Both the position numbers and the translations under genes were made by a program. From the NCBI RefSeq assembly GCF_008831285.2, contig NC_045143.1, forward strand, positions 25,009,662 through 25,073,661: DNA of 64,000 nt, read 5' to 3'. Position 1 is the first letter of the stretch; each line of letters begins with the position of its first letter. This document shows, one piece after another, positions 23,734 to 35,813 of this stretch. The notes beneath the pieces were generated by a model that ran no database searches, was not told the DNA's origin, and worked only from the letters and a program-made list of their open reading frames with translations. The DNA comes from Nymphaea colorata. Lineage: Eukaryota; Streptophyta; Magnoliopsida; Nymphaeales; Nymphaeaceae.

Positions 23734-25788
23734 TGTTGGGCGGAATGCCCTTTCTCTCTCTCGTACTCCCCTTGGCTCACCCCTCTCCCGCGGTGGTCTC
23801 CCTTCTTTCTTTGGCGTCCCTCCTCACCCATGGCGCAGCCTCTTCTCTCCCACTCGTCCTCAAGGATTCTCTAAGCCCTAGCGTCATCCTCCATGGCGTC
23901 CTCTTCATTCCAGCCCCTTAGGTGAAGGACGGCATCCCTTTACCCTCTATCCAGCCGAAGGTCTCGTCTCACCTACCTTACTTTCCCTTTCCCTTTACCC
24001 CACCGTCTCTAGCCCCTCTCACATGGAGACTTCCCCTCTCGCCACCTCGTGCTTCTTCCTTTAGTAATAACCAGCCTTACTCTTTAGCCCTTGCCTTTTC
24101 CATCCCTTACCTAGTTCACCCCTTGTGTCCGTTGCAAAGGAGAAGAAGGAGTCCCCACGCGCCTAACGTTGAAGTCTTACCTTTTTGGCATTAGCCACGT
24201 GCCCTCCCCTTTCCTACGAGCTAGGAAAGGAACTTAACGCCAATTCAATCCTTATACCTTAGGAAAGAATTGGAATCCCTTCCTTATTCGCTAGTCTCTC
24301 TCTAGCGATCCTCTTAGCTCTAATTTCCATTTTGGAATTAGACGCCCTTTTCCTCCTCCACCGAAGGAAGGAAATCTCCATGCCACCCTTGCCTCTTGGT
24401 AAGTGGCGTCCTCACATCTCCCTCTTTCTTAGTTAGGAAGTCGCCACCTGGCCTCACAACACCCCTTAGGAGCCACGACCCACTCGTGTCAATCTTCACT
24501 AGTTAGGTAAGCCAGCACCGTATCCTCCCTTGCTCTCCTCTAGTCAAGCCTTGACGCATCACTCCCTAGTTAACCTCTCTAGGTCGACCTCACCTACTTG
24601 GGCAACCTAATCCCCTTGAGCCTCCTTTCCTCTTATTTGGGAAAGTAGCCTAGGTCCTAAGGCAGCCAATGTCAACGCTGCCTAAGTGATTTGGACCCAC
24701 CTCTTGCACGGCTAGACCCAAGCCGCCACCTCCCTTCCGCACCTTCCTCATTCCTTAGCGTCTTGACTTGATTCAAGTCAACCCAGCCGCATCTAAACCT
24801 AAGCCAGTCCTTAGTCCACCTTGTCCCTGCTAACCTTCAGCCTTGACTTAGCTCACCTAAGCCACGACCTAGCCAGGCATCCATAGTCGGACCTCCCTCG
24901 TAGCTAGGTCTACCCGAGCTCTAGACCGAGCTCTTCTCCTTTCCGTAGCTAGATTCTCCCGGGTTCTATACCGAACCCAGCCCTTCCGAAGGTCATCCCC
25001 ACGCACAGCGGGACCCTTCCAGCTTCGGCTTTTCGCTTGCTGCCGCGCTTCCTTCACGGCTAGGCGGGCCTCTTCCAGCAGTAGCTCGTGACTCGCGGCT
25101 GCCTCTTGCTCACGGCCAGGAGGGCCGTAGTCCAGCAACACGCCCGGCGTCCTTAGCCGGCCATTTGAAGACTTCCGGTGTAACTTCCACCTCGTCGCGG
25201 GATCCAGTCCGCTACCTTCCTCATCCGGAATCCTCCTCATTTGTTGCTGCATTGCCCGAGGTCAGGGATTCACCTCGTGGCCACCTTTCTGACAGCCAAG
25301 ACTAGCTTGGCCGGTAACGCCCTCTCACTCCCTTGTAGTTTCGCGGGTCGGGTGCACTTGCTTTCGTATTTGCTTGAGCCCGGCTTCGGCCTTGGTTGAT
25401 TCCAGCGGTACCTCGACGGCCCTTGGCCTAGACATGATCGCTAATCAACGAGCCTACCTAGGGTATTGGGTGTGGTTTGTTACGAGTAGTTGTGGTTTGT
25501 GTGGTTTGATGGTTTGAATTGAGTGAGTTGCGAGAGTACTATTGTATCGCGCACGCTTGTACGGCCTCACATCCCTCGTAGTTTTCTGTAGTAGGTTTTG
25601 ACTTAGTTAGGTTTTTTGGGATTACCCCTTCCGTGTATTCACGTCCTATTGGGTTTGCGCTGGGGTCCTGTCCGACCGGGTAGTTCCTTGTATTATTTGT
25701 TTAGGTTTTTGGTCTAGATCCCTCGAGGTGATCTTGGCAGTAGGACCTCGACTCCTTGGGTCGGACCGTTGGGGTCGGGATGCTAACA
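23734..25788 (+). repeat. K LTR copy d (plus, internally deleted)
   Basis: Begins TGTTGGGCGG and ends GATGCTAACA, so both termini are present, but the copy is only 2055 bp. About 240 bases in, the sequence jumps across roughly 1.6-1.7 kb relative to copies a and i. It is followed by spacer AT and a tRNA-Met primer site, so it is placed like a 5' LTR although K 3' internal sequence precedes it. Confidence 0.82.
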
Positions 25789-25823
25789 ATTGGTATCAGA
25801 GCCAGGTTGAGGTTTCATCTGGA
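25789..25823 (+). other. K primer-binding site and start of internal region
   Basis: Spacer AT, then TGGTATCAGAGCC (25791-25803), complementary to initiator tRNA-Met, then about 20 bases before the fold-back element. Confidence 0.8.
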
Positions 25824-27235
25824 AAAATACACCCTATATATCATCCCCCCCTGTACCCGGATTTTTCAGAAATTGAAAATACTAGGTTATAAACATTTCT
25901 TGCATGAGAGTTGGAGCTGAGCAAATCGGCCATAAATTGCAATTTGTACTACCTATGCAACCATTTTAACACTCCTTCTAAAAGACAAATACCAGGTTAT
26001 AAACATTTAATGCATGAGGGGTTATCCTAACTCTCCATGTACATAATCCAGGTTATAAACAATTAATGCAGGAGGGTTGAGGGGTGTGAAACACTTATTT
26101 CAATAATCATAACTCGAATATGAATGAGAGTTGACTAATCCTAACTCTCTGTACAAGTGGGTGGCGTGGCCCGCCCACTTGTGGGACTGTATGTCCGTCA
26201 GAGAGTTAGGATTAGTTAACTCTCATTCATAATTTGATGGATAGTTAGTAATTACCATAATCCTAATTCTCAGCATCTATAATCTATCAACTCTCTAAAC
26301 TACCATCCCTCTAATTATTACTACAGCATCTAGAATCTATCAACTCTCTAAACTACCATCCCTCTAATTATTACTACAGAATCTATAATCTATCAACTCT
26401 CTAAACTACAATCTCTCTAATAATAATGTCCAAGTTATAAATAATTTTCCATAATCCTAACTCTCTTTGGGGCGTAGTAGTGGACGCCCCACAAGTGGGG
26501 TCGTAGTAGTGGACGACCCCCACTTGTACAGAGAGTTAGGATTATGGAAAATTATTTATAACTTGGACATTATTATTAGAGAGATTGTAGTTTAGAGAGT
26601 TGATAGATTCTAGATTCTGTAGTAATAATTAGAGGGATGGTAGTTTAGAGAGTTGATAGATTCTAGATGCTGTAGTAATAATTAGAGGGATGGTAGTTTA
26701 GAGAGTTGATAGATTATAGATGCTGAGAATTAGGATTATGGTAATTACTAACTATCCATCAAATTATGAATGAGAGTTAACTAATCCTAACTCTCTGACG
26801 GACATACAGTCCCACAAGTGGGCGGGGTCTACCTACCACGCCGCCCACATTTTGGGCTGTATGCCCTACAAGTGGGTGGGGTCTACCTGCCACACCACCC
26901 ACTTGTACAGAGAGTTAGGATTAGTTAACTCTCATTCACATTCGAGTTATGATTATTGAAATAAGTGTTTCGCACCCCTCAACCCTCCTGCATTAATTGT
27001 TTATAACCTGGATTATGTACATGGAGAGTTAGGATAAACCCTCATGCATTAAATGTTTATAACCTGGTATTTGTCTTTTAGAAGGAGTGTTAAAATGGTT
27101 GCATAGGTAGTACAAATTGCAATTTATGGCGGATTTGCTCAGCTCCAACTCTCATGCAAGAAATGTTTATAACCTAGTATTTTCAATTTATGAAAAATCT
27201 GGGTACAGGGGGGGATGATATATAGGGTGTATTTT
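25824..27235. mobile_element. Fold-back (long inverted-repeat) element
   Basis: Two arms of about 680 bp are close to perfect inverted copies. The outer ends read AAAATACACCCTATATATC at 25824 and its complement ending at 27235. The arms meet near 26500 around a GC-rich centre (ACGCCCCACAAGTGGGG). The right arm has about 60 extra bases near 26820-26880 from a local duplication. The arms contain repeated words such as GAGAGTTAGGATTA and CTACCATCCCTCTAATTATT. No ORF or clear target duplication was found. A fold-back or MULE-derived origin is possible. Confidence 0.75.
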
Positions 27236-29269
27236 GTCCTTGTCCTAATTTAGGTAAGTCCTAATTAAGGAAGAAGCTGGCTCGGTTCAGGTGGGGTCAA
27301 GAGGGGTAAGCACGAGGTGGCAAGGAGCTAAGGTATGATACCAAAAAGGGAGGAGACGAGCTGGGGCAAGGAGGAGGTGGCACTCTCGTGTGACTTCCCT
27401 TCCAAGTTGGAAACCGCGTGAGGATGCTAAGGGATGCGGTAAGGCTTGACGAGGGAAGGGAGACCTCGTGTGGGCCAAGGGCAAGATTGGGGCAAGGGGA
27501 ACGAGAGGGAGAAGCAAGACGAGGGTGGGTTCTAAGGATGACAAGTGGAATATGTGGGGCCTACAAAGAATTGGTTGACGAGGTGGAAGGAAGGAGCTGG
27601 CTCGGTTTAGGTGGGGTCATGATGAGGGAGCACGAGGTGGAAAGGGGCTTGGGTAAGATACCAAAAATGGAGGAGACGAAGTAGGGAATGGGTTTTGGTA
27701 AGTAGGAGGTGGCGCTACCTCAAGATTCCAACACAAAAGGAAATTTGCGTGTGGTTTCAAAGAAAGCGGTAGAGGACTTAGGCGATGGAGCAAGGAGAAA
27801 GCGTGTGGGGCCAGGCTGCTCGACGAGGGAGGGACTAGCTGGTGAGGTGGCAGGTGGAGTAGGCTAGGATGATGACACGTGGCGACACCAAGGGTTAGGA
27901 TACAAGGGAGATTTCGGTTGACTAAAGACAAGGCAACAAAAACGGAATTGGGGGTGGCGCTAAGGATGGATTTCCTAAATCGGTGGGATGCGATGAGGGC
28001 TAAGGGGATATGCGAATGGGACGAGATCAATCAAGGAGGACAGGTGGCTGGGCTAATCTGGGAGGTCATGGGATGGCTGACACGTGGCTAAGGCAACGGC
28101 TGGGATTAAACAAAACAAGGAAGGAGAGGGGACTAATCAAATGAAGACCGGCAGCCAAGGGAGGTGCGAGCTAGCACCGGCGGCTAGGGTTGAACGCCCT
28201 AGTGCGCTCCTCCAAACAAGGACCAGAATACCCTTGATTTGTAACTAAGCTTTTCCACGATCAGGGGCAGATTAGTCCACACCGGAATTAGCCAAAAGCT
28301 GGCCGGAATCAACAGAAAGTTCACCGGATTTGCTGAATTCAAGCCGAGGCTAGAATACGCGATTAATCAACCGGATGAAGCTCATTTTTCACTATTTGAT
28401 TCCTCTTGATGGGGCGTCTTCTTCCTTGTATTCTTTTCTTTATTTTGACGCCGTTTGATGCACCTTGCAAGCCCTTTTTGCTTGCTGGATTTGTGCATCC
28501 GTTTTGCTCAAAAAGGAGGCAACCAAAGAGGCCCTTTTTTGAGGACGCTCGTGGGGAGCCTTCGCGCGTAGCATGAGGGAAAGAACTCAAGAAAGCCAAG
28601 GAGTTCTTGAGACGCGTAAGCAAGAATTTGGTGCTGTTTTCAGCCGTGGGATGAGAGCTCAAACTCTCGGGTGTACACCGAGGGAGTGAAGTCCTCCTTC
28701 TAGCCGAACACAATAACAAATCCGAGCAACGTGTTGCTCACCAACTCTTCTTGTTTTCTCTACGTACTAACCTTAATCTCTTGCGCTACTTTTGATGTCT
28801 TTTGCTGCTGCTACCAGGTCGCCCAAGTTGCTGCAGCCTTCCTGGGATGAAGACAGCCTCACAACCTTCTTTGTGCTTGTGAAGGAAGGCACCGTGCTTT
28901 AAGAAAATGCTCGTGGGGTATTCTTCGTGGTCCGTTGGAGACGCCGCGCGCCGGAGCTTGCTGCTTTCCTTTGGCCGTGATCCTTAGGTCGAGGGGAAGA
29001 GGAAGAAACCAGAAAACAAGGACGAGTGGAAGAGGGAGAACTTCGGTTGACAAGAGGGCTGAAGACGATGCAGATCTTCACCTTGGGATTCGAAAGGTAG
29101 ATGACGCCAAGAGAGTTGACGTTAGGCTAGGGAGATACCTTGAGGATGAGTGGAGGAGAAGAGGCTGCGCCATGGATGAGGAGGGACGCCAAGGAGAGAA
29201 GGGAGACCACCGCGGGAGAGGGGTGAGCCAAGGGGAGTACGAGAGAGAGAAAGGGCATTCCGCCCAACA
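27236..29269 (-). repeat. K LTR copy g (minus, 3' LTR truncated at its U5 side)
   Basis: Starts on the minus strand at 29269 with TGTTGGGCGG and matches the complete copy to about 27265, where the U5-side 1.9 kb is missing. A short stretch at 27236-27262 matches another K LTR position in the opposite direction, which marks a rearranged junction next to the fold-back element. With h and i it forms the only K unit with LTR-internal-LTR order. Confidence 0.8.
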
Positions 29270-30377
29270 CAATTCCTCAATTCATTTTCATTATTCAAAA
29301 GCATAACATTTACATGAATTCAATGACTTAAATAATAGCCTAAGCAACTCGGTTCACATTCTGAACCGGTTCACTAAAGAAACAAATCAAAAACGGACTC
29401 AAATGGATCCAAAAACGGAACTCAAAAGAAATCCAAAAACGGAGCTCCATGGGATCCAAAAACGGAACTCAATGGGGTCAAAAAACGGAACTCCATGGGG
29501 TCCAAAAACGGAACTCCATGGGATCCAAAAACGAGCTCCAATAACTCAATCCTAATGGACGCTATTCGTCCAAATAAAATGGTCCGTGGATCATTTGGAT
29601 CCACTTGCTTGGGCGCATGGTTGAGCTTGGACCGGCTCAACCCCCTTTTGCCTAGGTTCGACCTAGACTACCTCGTGCGAACTCGGATTAGGACTCGACT
29701 GTAGGTTAGACCGTTCAAGTTCGGGAAAGTCCTAAAAACGCATCAAAGCCACCTTGAGGTTTAATCCAATTTCGCTCACGCTTGGCCATTGTTGCTGGTT
29801 GGGCCTTTGGTTCTCATTCGTTGTTCTAGGCTGAACCCATTCCAAAGTCCGTGTAGCACAGATTGTCTTGGCTGGGCCAAGTATGCCTTTAGTATCCTTT
29901 GACGTGATACTCGTGCTGCTACTAGGGATAACGCTAGGAGGGGCTCCAAGTATCCCTTTTTCTGAAATTTCAGTCCTTGCACGTTCTGAAGGCTTGAGGG
30001 CGCCGATATTGGCACACTCCCGACTTGGCACTTCTATCTCTTCATCGCTTGAAGAATCCGTGCTACTATCATCTTCGGTTTCAGACGAAGTCTCTTCTTC
30101 GCTTTCTAATTCGTACTCTTTTGGCACTATTTTCTTAGGCGTCTTTGGAGAAGGGGAGGACTTTTCATCCTCACTAGACGAATCTGATTCAGTTTCAGAT
30201 TCTGTAGTAAGCTCAGTCCGTCTATTATCGCTGGCTATTTTCTTGTTTCTGATCGCCTCTCTGTGATCCATCCTGGCGAGCATCGCGTTCATCTTGTTGA
30301 CCATGCGCCCAAGCCTAACGGTCCTATGAATCATTCTGTTCAGAATTGTTGGAGTTTCATACGTCTCTGATACCAAT
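29270..30377 (-). other. K internal region (minus), complete
   Basis: Only about 1.1 kb separates the primer site (minus strand TGGTATCAGAG, 30365-30375, after spacer AT) from the next LTR at 29269. It contains one ORF and the minisatellite. No protease, RT, RNase H or integrase motifs are present. Confidence 0.75.
29732..30334 (-). CDS. Acidic ORF of the K element, function unknown
   Basis: About 200 codons from the first ATG at 30334 to the stop at 29732; the frame is open upstream through the primer site. The N-terminal 40 residues are basic and Met-rich (VRLGRMVNKMNAMLARMDHR). The centre is dominated by Ser, Glu and Asp (SETESDSSSEDEKSS, then SSETEDDSSTDSSSDEE), and the C-terminus is Pro/Thr/Gln-rich. 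I do not recognise a family. Its position right after the primer site is where gag would start, so it may be a degenerate or specialised gag remnant; no zinc knuckle is seen. It may not be expressed. Confidence 0.45.
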   Translation of the reverse strand: MIHRTVRLGRMVNKMNAMLARMDHREAIRNKKIASDNRRTELTTESETESDSSSEDEKSSPSPKTPKKIVPKEYELESEEETSSETEDDSSTDSSSDEEIEVPSRECANIGALKPSERARTEISEKGILGAPPSVIPSSSTSITSKDTKGILGPAKTICATRTLEWVQPRTTNENQRPNQQQWPSVSEIGLNLKVALMRF

Positions 30378-33300
30378 TGTTAGGATCCCGACCCCAACGG
30401 GCCGACCCAAGGAGCCGAGGTCCTACTGCCAAGATCGCCTCGAGGAATCTAGACCAAAAACCTAAACAAATAATACAAGGAACTACCCGGCCGGACAGGA
30501 CCCCGGCGCAAACCCAATAGGACGTGAATACACGGAAGGGTAATCCCAAAAACCTATCTAAAGTCAAACCTACTACAGAAAACTACTAGGGATGTGAGGC
30601 CGTACAACCGTGTGCGATACAGAAATGCTCTTGCAACTCACTCAAGATCAAACCATACAAACCACACAAACCATAACTACGCGTAACAAACCACACCCAA
30701 TACCCTAGGTAGGCTCGTCGATTAGCGGTCGTGTCTAGGCCAAGGGCCGTCAAGGTACCGCTGGAACCAACCATGGCCGAAGCTGGGCTCAAGCAAATAC
30801 GAAAGCAAATGCACCCGACCCGCGAAACTACAAGGGAGTGAGAGGGCGTTACCGGCCAAGCTAATCTTGGCTTTCATCAAGAAGGCCACGAGGTGAATCC
30901 CCAACCTCGGGCAATGCAGCAACAAACGAGGAGGACTCCGGTTGAGGTCGGCAGCGAACTGGATCTCGTGATGAAGTGGACGCTACACCGGAAGTCTTCA
31001 AATGGCTGGCTAGGGATGCCGACGAGTTGTTGGAATACGGCCCTCCTGGCCGTGAGCAAGGGACAGCAGCAAGTCACAAGCTACTGCTGGAAGAGGCCCG
31101 CCTGGCCGTGAAGGGAGCGCGGCAGCAAGGGGTGTGCCGAAGCTGGAAGGGTCCCGCTGTGCGTGGGAATGACCTTCGGAAGGGCTGGGTTCGGTATAGA
31201 ACCCGGGAGAGCCTAACTACGGGAAGGAGGAGAGCTCGGTCTAGAGCTCGGGCAGACCTAGCTACGAGGGAGGTCCGGCTATGGATGGCTGGCTAGGTCG
31301 TGGCTTAGGTGAGCTAAGTCAAGGCTTAGGGACAGCTAGAACAAGGTGGACTAAGGACTGGCTTAGGTTCAGATGCGGCTGGGTTGACTTGAATCAAGTC
31401 AAGACGCTAAGGAATGAAGAAGGTGCGGAAGAGAGGTGGCGGCTTGGGTGTAGCCGTGCAAGAGGTGGGTCCGAATCACTTAGGCAGCGTTGACCTTGGC
31501 TGCCTTAGGACCTAGGTCTACTTTCCAGAATAAGAGGAAAGGAGGCTCAAGGACGCGGGTTACCAAAATGGGATAAGTCGACTTAGGGGGGTTGACTAGG
31601 TTGGCGCGTGAAGGCTTACTCAAAACGAAGTAAGGCTTGGCGCGGTTGGGACTAACCTAAGGCGACGGAATGGTGGACTCGGCTAAGACTTTCCTAGCTG
31701 GTGAGGGTTGACTTGGCTGGTCAAGGGTTCCTAAGGGGAGTGAAGCCAGGTGGCGGTTTCCTAACTAAGAAAGAGGGAGATGAGAAGGACGCCAATTGCC
31801 AAAGGCACGGGTTGGCGTGGAGATTTCCTTCCTTAGAGTGAGGAGGGAAGGGGGCGCCCAATTCCAAAATGAATTGAGAGCTAAGAGAGTTGCTAGAGAG
31901 AGACTAGCAAATTAGGAAATGATTCCAATCTCCTTCCTAATGAATAAGGAGGGAATTGGCTCGGCCTGCTCCCTAAATTCGTGAGTAGGGAGAGGCACGT
32001 GGCCTTTGCCAAAAAAGTAAGTCTTCAACGTTATTGCTCGAGTTCTCTTTCTCTTCTTCTCAACGGACACAAAGGGGACGAGCAAGGCAAAATGGGAAAG
32101 ATGGGGGGGCTAAGGGGTCACGTTGGATAATACTAAAGTTAAGAGCATGAGGTCGCAAGGGGAGAACTCCATGCGAGAGGGACTAAAGACGGTGGAGGAA
32201 AAGAAAGGGGAAAGTGCGATAACAAGGTTGACTCCAACGTTGACAAGTGTAAACCGTGGGACCTACAAGGAATTGGTTAACGAGGTGGAAGGAAGAAGCT
32301 GGCTCGGTTCAGGTGGGGTCAAGAGCGGTAAGCACGAGGTGGCAAGGAGCTAAGGTAAGATACCAAAAATGGAGGAGACGAGCTGGGGCAAGGTGGAGGT
32401 GGCACTCTCGTGTGACTTCCCTTCCAAGTTGGGAAACCGCGTGAGGATGCTAAGGGATGCGGTAAGGCTTGACGAGGGAAGGGAGACCTCGTGTGGGCCA
32501 AGGGCAAGGGTGGGCTGTATAGGTGGCAGATGGAGAGGGACTGGGCTGGCGTGATGTTAGGGATATGATTTGGGAGTAGGAGGTGGCACCCTCTCACGAC
32601 TTCTCCAAAATGGAAATACGTGTGAGAGTCAACAAAAACGGTAGAGTGGCTGTACGATGGAAAAGGGAAAGACGTGTGGGGCAGGCTGCTCGACAAGGAG
32701 GGAGGGGCCAGCTGGTGAGGTGGCAGGATGGGTAAGCTAGGATTAGGACACGTGGCGACACCAAGGGTGAAGATTAAAGGCTGGACTCGGTTGACTAAAA
32801 ACAAGGCAACGAAGTTGGAAAGGGGATTGCGGCAAGGGGGAATCTACCGGATTTGGTGGATTACGATGGGCTATGGATTGATTCTCGGCTGGGACGAGAT
32901 CAGCCAAGTGGGACAGGTGGCTAGGTAAATCTGGGAGGCTAAGGGGATGGCTGACACGTGGTATAGGCAAGGACTGAGATTAAACACAAAAGAGAAGGAA
33001 TAGGACTTACCAAATGAAGACCGGCGGCCAAGGAAACGTGTGAAGCACCGGTGGCTAGGGTGTTTTGCCCTAGTGCGCTCCTCCAATGAATGGACCAGAA
33101 TACCCTTAAGCTGAAATTGAACTTGTCCACGGTGAGGGGCAGATTAGTCCACGCCAGAAATAGGCCAAAGTCTGGCCGGAATCAACAGAAATTGCACCGG
33201 AGTTGCAGAATTCAGGCCGAGGCTAGAATACGCGATTAATCAACCGGATGAAGCTCGTTTTTCACTATTTGATTCCTCTTGATGGGGCGTCTTCTTCTTT

Positions 33301-34196
33301 GTATTCTTTTCTTTATTTTGATGCCGTTTGATGCACCTTGCAAGCCCTTTTTGCTTGCTGGATTTGTGCATCCGCTTTGCTCAAAAACGGAGGCAACCAA
33401 AGAGGCCCTTTTTTGAGGACGCTCGTGGGGAGCCTTCGTGCGTAGCGTGAGGGGAAGAGCTTCAAGAATGCCAAGGAGTTCTTGAGACGCGTAAGCAAGG
33501 GTTTAATTCTGTTTTCAGCCGCGGGATGAGAGCTCAATCTCACGGGTGTACACCGAGGGATTGAAATCCACCTTCTAGCCGAACTCAAGATCAAAACCGA
33601 GCAACGTGTTGCTCACCAACTTTTTTTGTTTTCTCTTCGTACTAACCTTTTTTTCTTGCGCTACTTTGATGTCTTTTGCTGCTGCTACCAGGTCGCCCAA
33701 GTTGCTGCAGCCTTCCCGGGATGAAGACAGCCTCACAACCTTCTTTGTGTTTGAGAAGGAAGGCACCGTGCTTCAACAAAATGCTCGTGGGGTATTCTTC
33801 GTGGTCCGTTGGAGACGCTGTGTGCCGGAGCTTGCTGCTATCCCAAGGCCATGATCCTTAGGTCGAGGGGGAGAGGAAGAAACCAGAAAACAAGGTCGAG
33901 TGGAAGAGGGAGACCTTCGGTTGACAAGAGGGTAAAGGGATGCGTCCTTCACCTAAGGGGCTGGAATGAAGAGGACGCCATGGATGATGACGTTAGGGCA
34001 TGGAGATCCTTGAGGACGAGTGGTCGAAGAAGGCGTTGCGCCATGGGTGAGGAGGGACGCCAAGGGGATTAGGGACGCCAAGGGTGAGGAGGGACGCCAT
34101 GGGTGAGGAGGGACGCCAAGGGGATTAGGGAGACCACCGCGGGAGAGGGGTGAGCCAAGGGGAGTACGAGAGAGAGAAAGGGCATTCCGCCCAACA
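30378..34196 (-). repeat. K LTR copy i (minus, complete, 3.8 kb)
   Basis: Both termini are present: minus strand TGTTGGGCGG at 34196 and GGATCCTAACA at 30378. A primer site follows inside. The length of 3819 bp is very large for an LTR. A short minisatellite of GGACGCCAAGGGG / GGTGAGGAGGGACGCC words lies at about 34040-34135. Confidence 0.85.
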
Positions 34197-34406
34197 CATC
34201 AAACTGAAATCAGGGCTTTTAGAACTGAGAATGTTCCCATGCAGGTCATCACTCTTCGCCTTACAAAGAAGAACTATTTCTCGTGGTCGCCTGCTATGAC
34301 TATGGGGATTGCTGGCCATGGTCGGATGGCCTATATCGATGGGAGCAACCCCGAACCAGCAAGAACAAGTGATGTGTGACATACTTGGTTTCTTGAGGAT
34401 AATTAA
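34197..34406 (+). pseudogene. F gag, middle part
   Basis: After the K block the gag frame resumes with VPMQVITLRLTKKNYFSWS, closely matching H gag (LPVQVTSIRLNKDNYLSWS). An in-frame TGA and a TAA at 34404-34406 break it. Confidence 0.8.
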
Positions 34407-35813
34407 GTGAAAACTTGGATTGTCAATTCCGTTTCCGCCGATATTCAGCCCCTTATCCTTCAGAAGAAGACTGCTAGAGACATGTGGGTGGTCCTAGAGC
34501 AAATGTATGGCCAAAAGAAAACGGCAATTCGTACTTACCAAGTAATGAAGACAGTCTATGGCATTCGACAAGGGAACTCTTCTGTTGCAGAGTACTATGG
34601 GGCTTTGAAAGCCAAGTGGGAAGAGCTTGACTATCATTCTGATATTCCTTGGCATTGTCCCCATGATCAGGCACTTTATGTTGCTCATGAATGGGAAAAC
34701 AGGGTGTTCTTCTTTTTAGCAGGTTTAAATGATGAATTTGAAGGTGTTAGAAGCCAGATTCTGAATTCAAGGGAGGTGTCTAGTATTGAAGATGTGTACT
34801 CCTGTGTTGAAGCGGAAGAACAGAGACGGCTTGTTACAAAGGAAGGGAAGAGGGAACTTGTACCCTATCACGAGAGATCCGCTCTCGTGAGTCGTGGTCT
34901 TAGCGGCCCGTCTAGATCCCTTCGCCGGTGCACTCACTGCAAGAAGACAGGTCACACCGTGGATTATTGTTGGGATCTTCATCCAGAGAAGAAGGGAAAC
35001 AAAGGGAGGTCTTCTATTGGGAGGACGCCTGTGTCTGAGGTGCAAGCATCTAGTGGAGAAAAAGTCTTCATTTCTACTGACCAACTTCGTGAACTAAGGG
35101 CTTATTTGGGCAGGATCGATGTCAACAAGATTGAGACCTCAGAGGAAACTACAGCTAATCATGCTCTTGCAGTTATTGGCAATCAAGGTAACTCTTCTAT
35201 GGGAGAATGGATTGTCGATAGTGGTGCTACTCATCACATGATAGGTAATCCAAAATTGTTTCATGAGTATAAGTTGTCCTCGGGAAAGGAACGTGTTTCT
35301 CTTGTAGATGGTTCCTCTACTTGTGTGGCAGGCGAAGGCACTCTGTCCTTGTTGGACAAATTTCATGTGCAGGGCGCTTTACATGTTCCCCAGTTTCCTT
35401 TAAATCTCTTGTCAGTCAGTAGACTTACTAAAGAATTGAATTATGAACTTATATTCTCTGCCGATCGCTGTGTTTTGCAGGACTTGGTGACAGGGAAGAG
35501 GATTGTGATTGGTTTAGCTTCTGATGGATTATATCGTCTTCCCATACGTGTGGCTACTGCTCTGTTGACAGCGATTCGCAAGACAGATAAGAGAAGAGAA
35601 GATTGTCTTCAGTCTTTTATGTACTGGCATGAATGTTTTGGGCATTTACCTTTTGGGATTTTGAAACATTTGTTTCCAGACTTGTGTTCCTCCTTTGATT
35701 TGTCTTCCATTTCTTGTGATGTTTGTCAGTTTGCCAAACATGTGAGGGCTTCGTACCCTCTTTCTTCTAGTTGTGTTAATGAAGCTTTTTCTCTGATTCA
35801 CTCTGATGTATGA
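34407..35813 (+). pseudogene. F gag C-terminus, protease and pre-integrase
   Basis: The frame is open from after the TAA. It shows the gag helix region, a zinc knuckle CTHCKKTGHTVDYC, the protease motif WIVDSGATHHM with the catalytic Asp intact, and the pre-integrase HECFGH...CDVCQFAKH zinc-finger residues. A TGA at 35811-35813 replaces a tryptophan codon in the HSDVWGP motif at the start of the integrase core. Confidence 0.88.

Larger units (their letters stand above)
15981..34196. mobile_element. K block: cluster of giant-LTR, LARD-like retrotransposon copies inside F gag
   Basis: Five copies of one long terminal repeat (up to 3.8 kb) alternate in orientation: plus 15981-19419, minus 19422-22989, plus 23734-25788, minus 27236-29269, minus 30378-34196. 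Two internal segments (22990-23733 plus and 29270-30377 minus) and a fold-back element (25824-27235) lie between them. F sequence flanks both ends. The bases beside the block are CAACA (15976-15980) and CATCA (34197-34201), possibly a target duplication with one change. No integrase or RT coding is seen anywhere in the block. Confidence 0.8.

Noticed and set aside
26150-26900. CRISPR-like array from repeated GAGAGTTAGGATTA words
   Set aside because: Repeats are irregular in spacing, arranged as inverted arms, and the genome is a plant. They are sub-repeats of the fold-back element.
15981-34196. Dozens of 60-160 codon ORFs in the K block
   Set aside because: They recur in mirrored positions in each LTR copy, have proline/serine-rich low-complexity sequence, and show no family match. 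They are LTR sequence, not genes.
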